Of a stretch of 64,000 bases of DNA, positions 9,281 to 19,145 are shown one piece after another. Source of the DNA: Glaciecola sp. 33A (GTDB lineage: Bacteria > Pseudomonadota > Gammaproteobacteria > Enterobacterales > Alteromonadaceae); contig NZ_PJAR01000038.1 of NCBI RefSeq assembly GCF_002836745.1, positions 62,001 through 126,000 on the forward strand. The letters are read 5' to 3'. Below the pieces are notes generated by a model. It did not search any database. It saw only the letters and a program-made list of their open reading frames with translations, and was not told the DNA's origin. The translations under genes were made by a program, and so were the position numbers. The stretch's first letter is position 1. The number at the start of each line of letters is the position of its first letter.

Positions 9281-10801
9281 TTATTTTTTACTCTCAGTTG
9301 CATATCTATCGACAAATGAAGAGAAAAGTAAACGAATATTGTCATTTTTCTCAGGCTTTAGTAGAGATACTGCCACAATTACCAAGCTTGATGCAATGAA
9401 TCCAGGGATAATGGCATACAAATCTGGATAAATAGATCCACCATTTTCACCTAATGGTGCGTAAATCCATACCAATACGGTTGCCGCACCACTTACGATG
9501 CCACCTATTGCGGCAATTCGACTCATGTCTTTCCACAGTAAAGAAAACAGAACTAGTGGGCCAAATGCGGCACCGAAGCCTGCCCACGCATTGCTGACTA
9601 ATGACAAAATACTGCTGTCTTTATCATATGCAAGAGCAATTGCAACAACCGCCACTAGCGCTACACATATGCGTCCAATTACAACTTGCTTGGGTTCACT
9701 GCATTGCTGGTCAATAAAGGTAACGTAAACGTCTCTCGTTAGAGAACTAGACGTCACTAACAACTGTGAAGAAATAGTACTCATGATTGCAGCCAGAATA
9801 GCGGCTAATAAAAAGCCACCTACTAAGGGATGGAATAACAATTGAGAAAGGGTTATAAAAATAGTCTCAGGGTCATCTAAAGATTGGCCAATAGAGTTCA
9901 TATATGCCAAACCAAACAGACCTGTAGCAGCTGCACCAAAGATGGATACAATCATCCAACTCATGCCAATACGGCGAGCCGCAGGCATCGCTTTTATGCT
10001 AGAGATCGCCATGAAACGCACAATAATATGTGGTTGACCAAAATAACCTAAGCCCCATGACATTAATGAGACGATACCTATAAAGGTAACTGTCGCACCC
10101 GTGTTCGCATCAACGAACAAAGAAAGTAGGTTGCTGTCCGTTTCGGCTAAGACGTCGATTGTATTGTTAATACCGCCGAGTTCGAAGACAACGACGGTAG
10201 GCACCATTACCAATGCAATAAACATAATAATACCTTGCACGAAGTCAGTTAAACTAACGGCCATAAAACCACCAAACAAGGTATAACAAACCACGACACC
10301 TGCGGTAATATACAAACCGACTTCGTAACTATAACCAAAAGAAGATTCGAATAACTTGCCTCCGGCAGCAATGCCGGCTGAGGTATAAAGTGTAAAGAAT
10401 ATAATAATGACGATCGAAGCGATAATTCTTAACGAACGACTAGAATCGTAAAAACGATTTTCAAAGTAGTCGGGTAGCGTTATTGCATCTTTCGCTAATT
10501 CAGTAAACACCCTAAGTCTGGGAGCCACAATAATGTAATTTAGCCATGCGCCTATGCACAGTCCAAAAGCAATCCAAAGAGACGATGCACCGGATAAATA
10601 CATTGCGCCTGGAATGCCAAGCAGCATCCAACCGCTCATATCAGAAGCACCTGCTGATAGCGCAACTACGGGAGCACTGAGTTTTCGACCTCCGAGTAAA
10701 TAGCCAGAACACGTTTCTTCATTTTGTCTATATGCATAGACGCCTATGCCTATCATTGCGATAAAATATATAGCCAAAGATATAAGGGTACCGGTTTCCA
10801 T
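9281..10801 (-). CDS. putP: Sodium/proline symporter
   Basis: PutP imports proline with sodium. The protein follows E. coli PutP along its length: LSAGASDMSGWMLLGIPGA near the N-terminus, LTLPDYF-like ITLPDYFENRF, GWGLGYFGQPHIIVRFMA and AWAGFGAAFGP, with about 13 membrane segments of the SSS family. The ATG at 10801 is preferred (506 residues) because GAGAG precedes it and it matches the usual N-terminus; a longer frame starts at 10831. Proline is both nutrient and osmolyte in marine bacteria. Confidence 0.93.
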   Translation of the reverse strand: METGTLISLAIYFIAMIGIGVYAYRQNEETCSGYLLGGRKLSAPVVALSAGASDMSGWMLLGIPGAMYLSGASSLWIAFGLCIGAWLNYIIVAPRLRVFTELAKDAITLPDYFENRFYDSSRSLRIIASIVIIIFFTLYTSAGIAAGGKLFESSFGYSYEVGLYITAGVVVCYTLFGGFMAVSLTDFVQGIIMFIALVMVPTVVVFELGGINNTIDVLAETDSNLLSLFVDANTGATVTFIGIVSLMSWGLGYFGQPHIIVRFMAISSIKAMPAARRIGMSWMIVSIFGAAATGLFGLAYMNSIGQSLDDPETIFITLSQLLFHPLVGGFLLAAILAAIMSTISSQLLVTSSSLTRDVYVTFIDQQCSEPKQVVIGRICVALVAVVAIALAYDKDSSILSLVSNAWAGFGAAFGPLVLFSLLWKDMSRIAAIGGIVSGAATVLVWIYAPLGENGGSIYPDLYAIIPGFIASSLVIVAVSLLKPEKNDNIRLLFSSFVDRYATESKK

Positions 10802-11007
10802 ATTACTCTCTATTGTTTTTATTGTTTGCATGATGGTAACAGATAAGGCTCTTTAATCTCAACTTGTGATAAAAAGCAACGCAAGATTATTATATTATCA
10901 AACGCATTGGGAGGAAGTAGATAATTGTTTTTAATAACAATTGTATTGGTGGAGAACAGCCGCAACGCGCAAGTAGCGGCCGATTGATGTGATGAAAACT
11001 GTGCGTT

Positions 11008-11712
11008 TTAGAACCTAAAGGCGCTTTGTGCTGCCGTTTGTAGGTGTGAGACTTGTTCTTTATCGTCGCCAACAATAATAATTTTTGCTGATTGCAATAA
11101 AAAGGAGGTGCCAACAAGTCCATTGGTACTAAAGTCTTCTTTTAGTTCTTTGCTGTTATTGTTATCAACTACAAATAGGTTAATCAGTCCTGTTTTGCCT
11201 TTTATAATCATATGTAAACTTTTAATAGTGCCTAAGTAGCAGTAATTAGCAGATAGTACATCACCAATTTCACCCGATAATACACCATTGAAAGTCGCCA
11301 TTTTCTCATTAATCACATTTTGAGATACGTGCTGTCCGGTCATTGCTATTTCTTTATTCATGTACTCATGATTAATATGCGCATATATATCATTAGCAAG
11401 CCCGTTATTGCCAGCAAAAAGGGTGACATAAGAAACACCAACTACCATTGCGACCGATGCTGCCAGAGCAATGTACCAAGGGCGCTTCTGGCGTTTCTGT
11501 GAGAACTCATCCATACCTTGACGTAAAATGAGCTTGTCGGCAAAATTTTCTGGCACAGGTATACTCATCGCTTGTGCTAGTTGTGCATCCATTGCTTTAA
11601 CTTCGTCCCAAAATACTTGTTTTGCTGGGTCATCTTTGGCCGCCTGAATAATGTCGGGATCGGTTGTATTTGGCTCAGCATAAATGGTGCGACGGAATGA
11701 TAACTCATCCAT
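11008..11712 (-). CDS. DUF3379 protein, likely anti-sigma factor
   Basis: The 234-residue protein has a cytoplasmic N-terminal part beginning MDELSFRRTIYAEPN, a single membrane segment (about 81-100) and a periplasmic C-terminal part. The sequence fits the DUF3379 family, which is regularly encoded directly after an ECF sigma factor in Vibrio, Shewanella and Alteromonas. Its ATG overlaps the end of the sigma gene by eight bases. The role as membrane anti-sigma factor is inferred from topology and gene pairing. Confidence 0.78.
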   Translation of the reverse strand: MDELSFRRTIYAEPNTTDPDIIQAAKDDPAKQVFWDEVKAMDAQLAQAMSIPVPENFADKLILRQGMDEFSQKRQKRPWYIALAASVAMVVGVSYVTLFAGNNGLANDIYAHINHEYMNKEIAMTGQHVSQNVINEKMATFNGVLSGEIGDVLSANYCYLGTIKSLHMIIKGKTGLINLFVVDNNNSKELKEDFSTNGLVGTSFLLQSAKIIIVGDDKEQVSHLQTAAQSAFRF

Positions 11713-12262
11713 TTACCTGTTCTCCTTTGAGTTCTTCGCCTAGTAAGGCTTCCTTAATCTGGTTTCGTGCTCTAAATAGTCTTGTCATTACTGTATTTTT
11801 ATTAAGGTTAAGTTGCTCCGCAATTTCGTCTCCGCTAAAACCCATTAATATCTGCATCATTAATGGTTCTCTATATTCTTCGCTTAAGTTGGACATGATC
11901 CGTCTTAGTTCTCGATGTTCCAATGCCACGTCACCAAATATATGTGGGTCAGCTACTGCAACATCATCAATATCGACGAGGTCAAATTGCTTACGTTCGA
12001 AGCGGCGTGCATTTTCACGACGCAAAATAGTAATTAACCATGATTTAGCTGCAGCTTCATCTTTCAGCGAATCGAGTGACTTCCAAGCGCGAAGGAACGT
12101 TTCTTGAACTACATCTTCTGCTATTGCTTTATCTTTTATCAGCCACATTGCGTAACGAAATAGATCGGCATGGAATGCCTTAACAAGGGCTTCATAGCGT
12201 TTTTGTTTTTTCATCATGTCAATAGAGACCGATGAGTTCTGATTTTTATTTCGCGAAAACAT
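11705..12262 (-). CDS. ECF-type sigma-70 family RNA polymerase sigma factor
   Basis: The 185-residue protein has sigma region 2 (about 25-95, with EDVVQETFLRAW) and region 4 (about 130-180, with LMGFSGDEIAEQLNLNKNTV and the helix-turn-helix MTRLFRARNQI), and lacks regions 1 and 3. Translational overlap with the DUF3379 gene indicates a sigma/anti-sigma pair. A perfect CRP-type palindrome lies 95 bases upstream, suggesting control by cAMP-CRP. An alternative start is the MM pair at residues 16-17. The regulon is unknown. Confidence 0.9.
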   Translation of the reverse strand: MFSRNKNQNSSVSIDMMKKQKRYEALVKAFHADLFRYAMWLIKDKAIAEDVVQETFLRAWKSLDSLKDEAAAKSWLITILRRENARRFERKQFDLVDIDDVAVADPHIFGDVALEHRELRRIMSNLSEEYREPLMMQILMGFSGDEIAEQLNLNKNTVMTRLFRARNQIKEALLGEELKGEQVNG

Positions 12263-12356
12263 GAAGTTTCTTCTTTTTTATATTCTTAATGCAGAATACG
12301 TCATTTAAAAGAATTGTTCGAATAATGATTTGCTCAGCGAACATAAGCCGTTTTTA

Positions 12357-12372
12357 TGTGACACAGGTCACA
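12357..12372 (-). promoter_or_regulatory. CRP-type site TGTGACACAGGTCACA
   Basis: The sequence matches the CRP consensus TGTGA-N6-TCACA at every defined position. It lies between the DUF885 lipoprotein gene and the sigma factor gene, both leftward, so the sigma gene is the likely target. It also sits inside a larger 9-base inverted repeat: TAAGCCGTT near 12344 and AACGGCTTA near 12431. Confidence 0.7.
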
Positions 12373-12456
12373 GAGCAATAAAAAATCGCATGAGCAACAG
12401 CTATACGATTTTCTATTTGTTCTAGCTAAGAACGGCTTACATCCTTAATTAGCGTT

Positions 12457-14322
12457 TTATTTAGCAGTCAAAATCCATTTATTCACGCTCTCTTCCAATA
12501 CTGTCAGCGGCACCGGGCCGTCTTTTAGGATCGTATCGTGAAAATCACGATAATCAAATTTATCGCCCAACTCTGTTTGAGCTCTATCGCGCAGCTCCAT
12601 TATTTTCAACTTTCCAATCATGTAAGCTGTCGCCTGACCGGGCATCGCAATATAACGTTCAATTGCCTTAACAGAGTCAGCCTCTGGGTTCGGTGTATTG
12701 TCGATCAGGTATTGTATTGCTTTTTCTCTGCTCCACTGCATTTCATGAAGACCAGTGTCAACCACTAATCGACACGCGCGCCATAGCTCCATTGCTAAAC
12801 GTCCAAAGTCAGAATAGGGGTCTGCATAAAAGCCCATGTCTTTGCCTAACTCTTCAGTATACAAGCCCCAGCCCTCAGTATAAGCGGTGAAAGTAACGTA
12901 CTTTTGGAATTCAGGTATGCCCTCAAGCTCTTGTGCTATTGCCCTTTGCATATGATGGCCAGGAATACCTTCATGATAAGCCAATGCTTCCATTTGGTAG
13001 GTTGGCATGCTGCGCATATCAAACAAATTTGCGTAGTATGTACCTGGGCGACTGCCGTCTTTTGAAGGACTTTGATAAAAAGCTTTGCCTGCAGATTGCT
13101 CACGAAAAGCCTCAACACGCTTCACCACCATCCGCGCTTTAGGTGTTAGACCAAAGTACTCTGGTAGTTTAGCTTCCATCTTATCGATGAAGTCTTTCGC
13201 TTCGGTCATATAACGTTGGCGGCCTTCATCTGTGTTGGTATAATAAAATTGATCATCGTTACGCATAAACAAGAAAAATGTTTGCAAACTCCCTTCGAAT
13301 TTCACTTGTTGCATAATACCGCGCATTAACTCGTGAATACGCTCAACATTGTCTAGTCCAATTTGATGCACTTCTTGCGCATTTAATTCAGTTGTTGTGA
13401 ACCAATTTAATCTGTTTTGATACCATGCACTGCCATTTGGTAATCGCCATACGCCATCACCCTCGGGTGTTAATAAGCGCTGTTTACCTAATTCTTGCAA
13501 TAACTTTTCGTAAGCCGGTTTTACTGATGTTAATAAAGCGGTATTAGCATCTGCAATTAACCCTGACTTTTCAGCATTACTCAGTTCAGATGCATCTAGT
13601 TTTTGTTTAAAGTCGGCAAATATTGTCGAGTCTGCTGGGCTTTCGGAAAAAGGATTACCTTTGACAACATTCGCAGCCGCCTGCATCATTTGATCATATG
13701 ACCATGCTGGTGGCATTACACCAAGCTTTTCTCTTATTCTTAATTGTTCGATAACTTGGTCAAACAAAGGGGCGACTTTATTAAGTCGACTAATATAAGC
13801 TTGCGCATCTTCTTCATTCTCTATGCGATGAATATTAATTAAAAAGCTGGGCACCGTGGTGTGCCAAGCGCTAAATTGGTCCATGATATAGGTATGATGC
13901 CTAAACTGATCGTTGGCTAGTTTGCGTTCTAAATCAACCTTATAAATGCTCAAACTTAGCTTTTCTGGATCACTGAGTTTAGTAACATCAAATTCGCTAG
14001 CTTGCGTTAAACGAGTTTCCATCAGTGCGCGTGTTTCATCTGCGTTGGCTTCTGAAAAATCACCCCACTTATCATAATCCCACTTTATCCCTAAGTAACT
14101 TTGTGCCATAGGCGAGCGTTTGAGGTCGATTTCTCTGCTTTGCGCAAAAAATGCAGCGAGTGTTTGCGATTCGGTTGCTGGTGCGTTAACTGTTTCGGTC
14201 TTAGCCGGTTGTGGTTGCTGGCTATCTTTATTCGATGCAGGGCTGCAGGCTGCCATTGCAATGACTAAGCTAGATACAACGACCAGTTTCACTGGCATAC
14301 TTATTTTGGCAAGTCGTTTCAT
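12457..14322 (-). CDS. DUF885 family lipoprotein, putative metallopeptidase
   Basis: The 621-residue protein starts with a lipoprotein signal (AMAAC, lipid Cys26) followed by a low-complexity linker and a large helical DUF885 domain. The motif YHEGIPGHHMQ (about residues 450-460) resembles the HExxH-like zinc motif of this family, and the downstream YTEGWGLYTEELG is also conserved. DUF885 proteins are distantly related to M2/M3-type zinc carboxypeptidases. It is probably anchored in the outer membrane, facing the periplasm. The substrate is unknown. Confidence 0.85.
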   Translation of the reverse strand: MKRLAKISMPVKLVVVSSLVIAMAACSPASNKDSQQPQPAKTETVNAPATESQTLAAFFAQSREIDLKRSPMAQSYLGIKWDYDKWGDFSEANADETRALMETRLTQASEFDVTKLSDPEKLSLSIYKVDLERKLANDQFRHHTYIMDQFSAWHTTVPSFLINIHRIENEEDAQAYISRLNKVAPLFDQVIEQLRIREKLGVMPPAWSYDQMMQAAANVVKGNPFSESPADSTIFADFKQKLDASELSNAEKSGLIADANTALLTSVKPAYEKLLQELGKQRLLTPEGDGVWRLPNGSAWYQNRLNWFTTTELNAQEVHQIGLDNVERIHELMRGIMQQVKFEGSLQTFFLFMRNDDQFYYTNTDEGRQRYMTEAKDFIDKMEAKLPEYFGLTPKARMVVKRVEAFREQSAGKAFYQSPSKDGSRPGTYYANLFDMRSMPTYQMEALAYHEGIPGHHMQRAIAQELEGIPEFQKYVTFTAYTEGWGLYTEELGKDMGFYADPYSDFGRLAMELWRACRLVVDTGLHEMQWSREKAIQYLIDNTPNPEADSVKAIERYIAMPGQATAYMIGKLKIMELRDRAQTELGDKFDYRDFHDTILKDGPVPLTVLEESVNKWILTAK

Positions 14323-14428
14323 TATGTCCCTCTTATTTTTTATTATTGTATTCTATTCATATTATAGCTAAGTCTTCGCCACTTCATCAACACGCTAATA
14401 GTGGATCAAGTATTTGGCTTCAGACCTG

Positions 14429-16165
14429 TTATGTTTTGGGGTACAAACTAAATGCATCATGCGTTTGTTGTTTTCGCTTAATAATCGGCTGTCTGAACGA
14501 TGTCAGTGCTGAAATTAACTCCTCATGGCTCCATGTCGCTTGAGCAGAGCCATATGTGCTTTGCATCATATTATTATACTGTGTGACGCATTCGGTTGCG
14601 TTCATAGCTACAAAACATTGATTAATAGACTGAATAGGCTTCTCGGTCAATTCCTCAAGCCACTTTGTCAATGTCTGATTGGTCTCTTTTACATTATGCA
14701 AAGCAATCACTTTTTGCAATCTTTTCCATAATTCAGCTTCGCTTACCATGCTATCGGATGGGTTTACTTGTTGTCTATCATCGTTGCGTCTGCTTGCGAT
14801 AAGCATAAAACCGAATATGCTCAAACTGACAAGCCAAAGAGCAAATAGGCTGACGTGTAGCCAATCAAAACTAAATTCATCGGCTGCGTTGCTAGTGCCC
14901 AATTGACTTGAAGCCGATAATTGGTCAATTGCTGTTATTGGTGGTTTCTGACCCATCGCTGAAATAGGTTGAATGTTTGAGACAATGTCTTTACTAGGCG
15001 GCAATACTTCTACAGAGCGTGCGGGAAGCTTCGCGTATTCTGTTTTTCTTGTGACCACATTAAACCAAGGGACAACCACCTCGCCAAGCACAAATTTACC
15101 GACTCGATTTGGAATAATAGCTTCACTTTGGATCTTTTGTGCAAACAACACCGAGCCTTTGTCTACCGTTGCGGTGCTTGCTTGGTCGGGATAAGTTTTG
15201 AAGTCAGGTGGATATATCCCTGCAATTTCCGGTAGTTGCTCTTCAACTAACCCCGCCGCAGTTAAGGTAATGGTACGGGTAATAGGCTGGCCCAATATAA
15301 TGCGCGTTGGGTCTTGTTGCCACTCCTCATCCAATTTTACAAATTCGCTAGGTAACCAGTGATCTTGGTAGTTATCGGGAATAGGCAGTACGGTTAAATC
15401 GATGGTGGGAGAGACCCTATTAATCGGTTTGGTGCGGCTAATAAAGCCAAATGATTGGCGAGAGTCGGTAACGGCCTCACCATTAAATACGGTACCTGAG
15501 ATAGAAAAAGAACCACTTTTCTGGGGGATAATAGCATAGGTACGTTCGATAACCCGATAGCGAACGCCATTTTGAAAGTCTTCGTATTCCTTATCTTCAC
15601 CTATTTGTTTGATAATTGCATTTTCTAACTCAGGCGCCTGCAAAGAGCCGCGTTGAATATCTTTCGCCATTAGCAGTTTGGTTGTGTATTTTATTTGTTG
15701 TTGTAAATAAACAGTGTCCATATCGACATTTGCAGTGACATAAAAATCCCGCGCAGTTGCGCCTTGTCCATTGCCGACAGGCGTTACAATAATATCGAAT
15801 GCTTTGCTTTTCTGTCCGTCCATTTCAAATACGGGGATAGAAAATGTCCCAATCTCTTTTGGAAATAATTGAGTTACCCAAGTGGTGGTTTTTGTTGTAT
15901 TGAAGTTAATAGAACGCGTTGACTGGCTAATTGAAGTGTTCGACAAACGAAAGTCGTTTTCTAATGCGGATAAATCAATTTGACGAGATGTAATTTCGCC
16001 CTCAGCACTAATAATTAACTGCAAGGCCTCGTCAATCATGATGGGATTTTTATCCACAGATACACGTAAATCAGTGATTGTTGCCATTGCTGTATTCGAC
16101 GCTAACAGAGCTGCAGAGCATACAATTGACACTAAGAAAAAATACCAAACGGAGTTGTGTTTCAT
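14429..16165 (-). CDS. batD: BatD family protein
   Basis: The product has a signal peptide (about residues 1-28), a long periplasmic part of immunoglobulin-like modules, a membrane segment near 435-455 and a cytoplasmic tail, as in BatD proteins of the Bat (Bacteroides aerotolerance) cluster. The ATG at 16165 is chosen because AAGGA lies nine bases upstream; a TTG at 16174 is also open but too close to that site. It is last in the moxR-to-batD operon, right after the batB/C stop. Bat proteins are thought to form an envelope complex with the VWA proteins; the molecular role is not settled. Confidence 0.85.
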   Translation of the reverse strand: MKHNSVWYFFLVSIVCSAALLASNTAMATITDLRVSVDKNPIMIDEALQLIISAEGEITSRQIDLSALENDFRLSNTSISQSTRSINFNTTKTTTWVTQLFPKEIGTFSIPVFEMDGQKSKAFDIIVTPVGNGQGATARDFYVTANVDMDTVYLQQQIKYTTKLLMAKDIQRGSLQAPELENAIIKQIGEDKEYEDFQNGVRYRVIERTYAIIPQKSGSFSISGTVFNGEAVTDSRQSFGFISRTKPINRVSPTIDLTVLPIPDNYQDHWLPSEFVKLDEEWQQDPTRIILGQPITRTITLTAAGLVEEQLPEIAGIYPPDFKTYPDQASTATVDKGSVLFAQKIQSEAIIPNRVGKFVLGEVVVPWFNVVTRKTEYAKLPARSVEVLPPSKDIVSNIQPISAMGQKPPITAIDQLSASSQLGTSNAADEFSFDWLHVSLFALWLVSLSIFGFMLIASRRNDDRQQVNPSDSMVSEAELWKRLQKVIALHNVKETNQTLTKWLEELTEKPIQSINQCFVAMNATECVTQYNNMMQSTYGSAQATWSHEELISALTSFRQPIIKRKQQTHDAFSLYPKT

Positions 16166-16167
16166 TA

Positions 16168-18096
16168 CTACCAATCCTTCTTATTCGGCTTTGAGAACCT
16201 CTCACTTCGCCTTTTTTGTGATTCTAATAGCATTTTTCGTTGTAACAGAAACGCTGGGTCATCAGGTACCTTGTTCATGAGCATTTGCATACGTTGCATT
16301 TGCTCCTTTTCTTGGGATGTCATCTCTTCCATCGGTTTTTGCTGTCGTAAATTACTTTTTGGCTCGATATTTTCACCCGCTTTACCCTGCGCCTCTTCAG
16401 ATTCAGATTCAGCATTTTGTTGCTCAGACTCATTCTGTTCTTCTTTACCCTCATTGCCTTTGGATCCATCTTGGTTTTGCTTGGCGTCTTGTTCGGACTC
16501 TTGTTGCTTGTCACTTGATTGTTGATCGTCTGATTGCTGATCACTTGATTGTTGATCGTCTGATTGCTGATCGCTCTTGCTCTGTTCACCGGATGGTTGG
16601 TCGCTGTTTTCAGACTCACCTGATTTTTGATCTTCTCCGTCTTGTTGCTGACCATCTTGGTTTTCTTGTTCTTGTTCTTGTTGCTGTTGCTGTAATAAAT
16701 CCTCAACCACCTTTCTATTTGCCATGGCATTTGTATGACTAGGGCGTTCTTTCAAAGCTTCGTCATACTTTTCTATCGCTTGTTCTAGTTGCCCTAAGCG
16801 CGCCAGTACATTACCTTGGTTATATGCTGACTCAGGGCCAGGTACTGACGTGAATGCGTTCAATGCTGCTTCGTAATCTTTGTTTTTATAATGTGCAACG
16901 CCTTTCCACATTTGGTCTGTAAATGTGCTGCTCGCTTTATCAAACTCTTGTTTTTTAAACGCTTCAAGGCCTTGTTGATCGGCATTCTTAAAAATGTTGC
17001 CCATCCACTCATTGGCCTTAGGCGTATTCTCTATTGCTGCTTTGTCGTTTGCATAAGAGGGCTCGGTTGGCAAAAATAAGATTGTACTTAGTAGTACCAC
17101 CAAAATACCCCGCCTAAAGGCATAGGCTGCGAAAGGAAGAATCATGAGTACAAAGACAACGCCCATATCCTGCCATTGGTCTCCTTGTCCAATAACGTCA
17201 CCACTTACTTGGTCTTGTTCTATGGTTAGCGATCTAAATTGCATATTTTTTATATCACTGTCGTCATTTTGAATAGGTGTGTAGCGTCCATTTGTATTAC
17301 CGAGTACTTGCGAAAAGTAGTTACTGTTGAGGGTGGGAAGTACAATATTTCCTCTAACGTCTTTCATAAAACTGCCATCAAGCATCATAATAGGGGCTCC
17401 TTTTTGGGTGCCCACTCCTAGCACTGAGTAGCGATATGGCGACTTTTCAATATGGCCTTGAAGCTCCTCGATATCGTCAAATTCAATACCATCGCTTATC
17501 CAGTAAATTTCACCTTTTTTGTATCCTGCTGATGCGAGTAATTTTTCGGCTTGTTGCATCGCAAACAAAGGATCGCTGCCGGGTATCGGCATTATTTCAG
17601 GTCGCAAACTGGGAATAAGCGTTGTTATATTGGTGACATCAGAGGTCAGCGGACTTATGGTAAATGCATCGCCAGCGTAAACCACCAATCCTACTTCACC
17701 ATCTTCCAAACTATTCAGTAAATCTATGGTTTTAAATTTTGCTCGTGTAAGTCTATCAGGCAGTATATCGGTGGCACGCATCGACATCGACATATCTAAA
17801 ATCACTACTTTCCCCGTGGATACTTGGTAAACAGGCTGCGGTAATTTTTGCCAAGTCGGACCCGCCATAGCAATACAGGCTAACAGCCATGCCAAACCAA
17901 CTAAATAGAACGGCGGTTTGTATGACTTTTTATCTTTAGCGACAACCAGGTACTGATATAAATGACTCGACACAATACCTTGCCAGCCACTTTGCTTATT
18001 CGAGATTTTAGTTAGCAATAGAGCCATAATAAGTAAAGGAATGATTGCTATCAGCCATTCTGGACGAATAAAGTGAAATGCTTGAAAGTCAGTCAT
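16168..18096 (-). CDS. VWA and TPR membrane protein, BatB/BatC fusion
   Basis: The 642-residue protein has two N-terminal membrane segments (about 12-30, 60-78), a VWA domain with the metal-site motif DMSMSM (about residues 96-101), further membrane segments (about 310-345), TPR-like helices (about 390-465) and a long Q/S/D/E-rich tail (about 470-590). This combines the VWA part of BatB with the TPR part of BatC in one chain. The tail contains repeated SDQQS units from short DNA repeats at about 16490-16580. The start overlaps the end of batA by four bases. Confidence 0.87.
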   Translation of the reverse strand: MTDFQAFHFIRPEWLIAIIPLLIMALLLTKISNKQSGWQGIVSSHLYQYLVVAKDKKSYKPPFYLVGLAWLLACIAMAGPTWQKLPQPVYQVSTGKVVILDMSMSMRATDILPDRLTRAKFKTIDLLNSLEDGEVGLVVYAGDAFTISPLTSDVTNITTLIPSLRPEIMPIPGSDPLFAMQQAEKLLASAGYKKGEIYWISDGIEFDDIEELQGHIEKSPYRYSVLGVGTQKGAPIMMLDGSFMKDVRGNIVLPTLNSNYFSQVLGNTNGRYTPIQNDDSDIKNMQFRSLTIEQDQVSGDVIGQGDQWQDMGVVFVLMILPFAAYAFRRGILVVLLSTILFLPTEPSYANDKAAIENTPKANEWMGNIFKNADQQGLEAFKKQEFDKASSTFTDQMWKGVAHYKNKDYEAALNAFTSVPGPESAYNQGNVLARLGQLEQAIEKYDEALKERPSHTNAMANRKVVEDLLQQQQQEQEQENQDGQQQDGEDQKSGESENSDQPSGEQSKSDQQSDDQQSSDQQSDDQQSSDKQQESEQDAKQNQDGSKGNEGKEEQNESEQQNAESESEEAQGKAGENIEPKSNLRQQKPMEEMTSQEKEQMQRMQMLMNKVPDDPAFLLQRKMLLESQKRRSERFSKPNKKDW

Positions 18097-19145
18097 TTGT
18101 GGCCTCTCGGTGCGCTACTAATGTTACTTTGAGTGCTAGGCAGATTAGATTTTTGCAAGTTTGAAAAAACTTGTTTGAGAAGATAAAACAACGCATATAA
18201 TGCACTTATCATAACTGCGATACCTAAAGGTAAATAGAATAAAGCAGTAAGAGGACGAAGTTTTTGTCCTTCACCTGCAACAGGCTCAAGTCGGTCGAGG
18301 GTTTGATATATTGCTTCTAATTCTTGCGTATCGCGCGCTCGAAAGTATTGGCCACCCGTTGACCTGGCAACTTCTATAAGAAGGCGCTCGTCGAGGTCTT
18401 GTGATGGATTAATTGTGCGACGACCAAAGACACTGGAAATCTCTTGTTCTTCGGCACCCAAGCCAATGGTATAAATAGTAACACCCTTATCAATCGCTAA
18501 TTCATTGGCTTGCTCAGGCGTGATATTACCAGCGGTGTTTCTGCCATCAGTTAAGAGTATTAGGACACGATTAGACTCTTCTTTGTCGTCAAAACGTTTG
18601 ACAGCAAGACCGATAGCATCACCAATAGCGGTACGATCACCGACTAAGCCCAAGACTGATTCATCAAGCAGCGTTTTGACAGTATCCCTATCAAAAGTGA
18701 GTGGTGCTTGCAGATATGCGGTATCAGCAAACAAAATTAATCCTAAGCGATCACCAACACGGCGTTTAATAAATTCTCTTAGTACATATTTAGTCATGAC
18801 AAGACGGTTTACTGCGCGTCCATTTATGCGCATATCATCTTGTTTCATTGAGCCTGAAAGATCTACCGCAATCATCAGATCACGTCCTTCATTTGGAATA
18901 GAGACGGGTTCTCCCAGCCATTGTGGCCTTGCGGCAGCAAGCACTAAACAACACCATATTAACGTAGCTAAAAATAGTCGAGGTGTGGATTTTTTTAAAC
19001 TCTTGGTCGAATGGCTGTGTACTTTTAAGTAATTCGGTACCAGCAACGCAGCGCTTTCACTCTTTGCTTTGCTTGGAAACATAAAATAAATCAGCAGTGG
19101 GAGCGGCAGTATTAATAGCACCCAAACCCAAGCGAATTCAAACAT
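18093..19145 (-). CDS. batA: BatA-type VWA membrane protein
   Basis: The 350-residue protein has two N-terminal membrane segments (about 5-22, 57-75), a periplasmic or cytoplasmic VWA domain (about 88-280) with an intact metal-site motif DLSGSM, and a C-terminal membrane segment (about 300-325). It overlaps the DUF4381 gene upstream by eight bases and the batB/C gene downstream by four, so the operon is tightly coupled. BatA proteins cooperate with the MoxR ATPase encoded upstream. Confidence 0.88.
   Translation of the reverse strand: MFEFAWVWVLLILPLPLLIYFMFPSKAKSESAALLVPNYLKVHSHSTKSLKKSTPRLFLATLIWCCLVLAAARPQWLGEPVSIPNEGRDLMIAVDLSGSMKQDDMRINGRAVNRLVMTKYVLREFIKRRVGDRLGLILFADTAYLQAPLTFDRDTVKTLLDESVLGLVGDRTAIGDAIGLAVKRFDDKEESNRVLILLTDGRNTAGNITPEQANELAIDKGVTIYTIGLGAEEQEISSVFGRRTINPSQDLDERLLIEVARSTGGQYFRARDTQELEAIYQTLDRLEPVAGEGQKLRPLTALFYLPLGIAVMISALYALFYLLKQVFSNLQKSNLPSTQSNISSAPRGHK

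Noticed and set aside
10890-11123. 77-codon minus-strand frame overlapping the DUF3379 gene end
   Set aside because: Mostly in another frame of the DUF3379 gene and without a ribosome site or recognisable features.
16317-16742. Long plus- and minus-frame open readings over the batB/C tail
   Set aside because: They arise from the low-complexity CAG/GAT-type repeats of the Q/S/D/E tail and are shadows.
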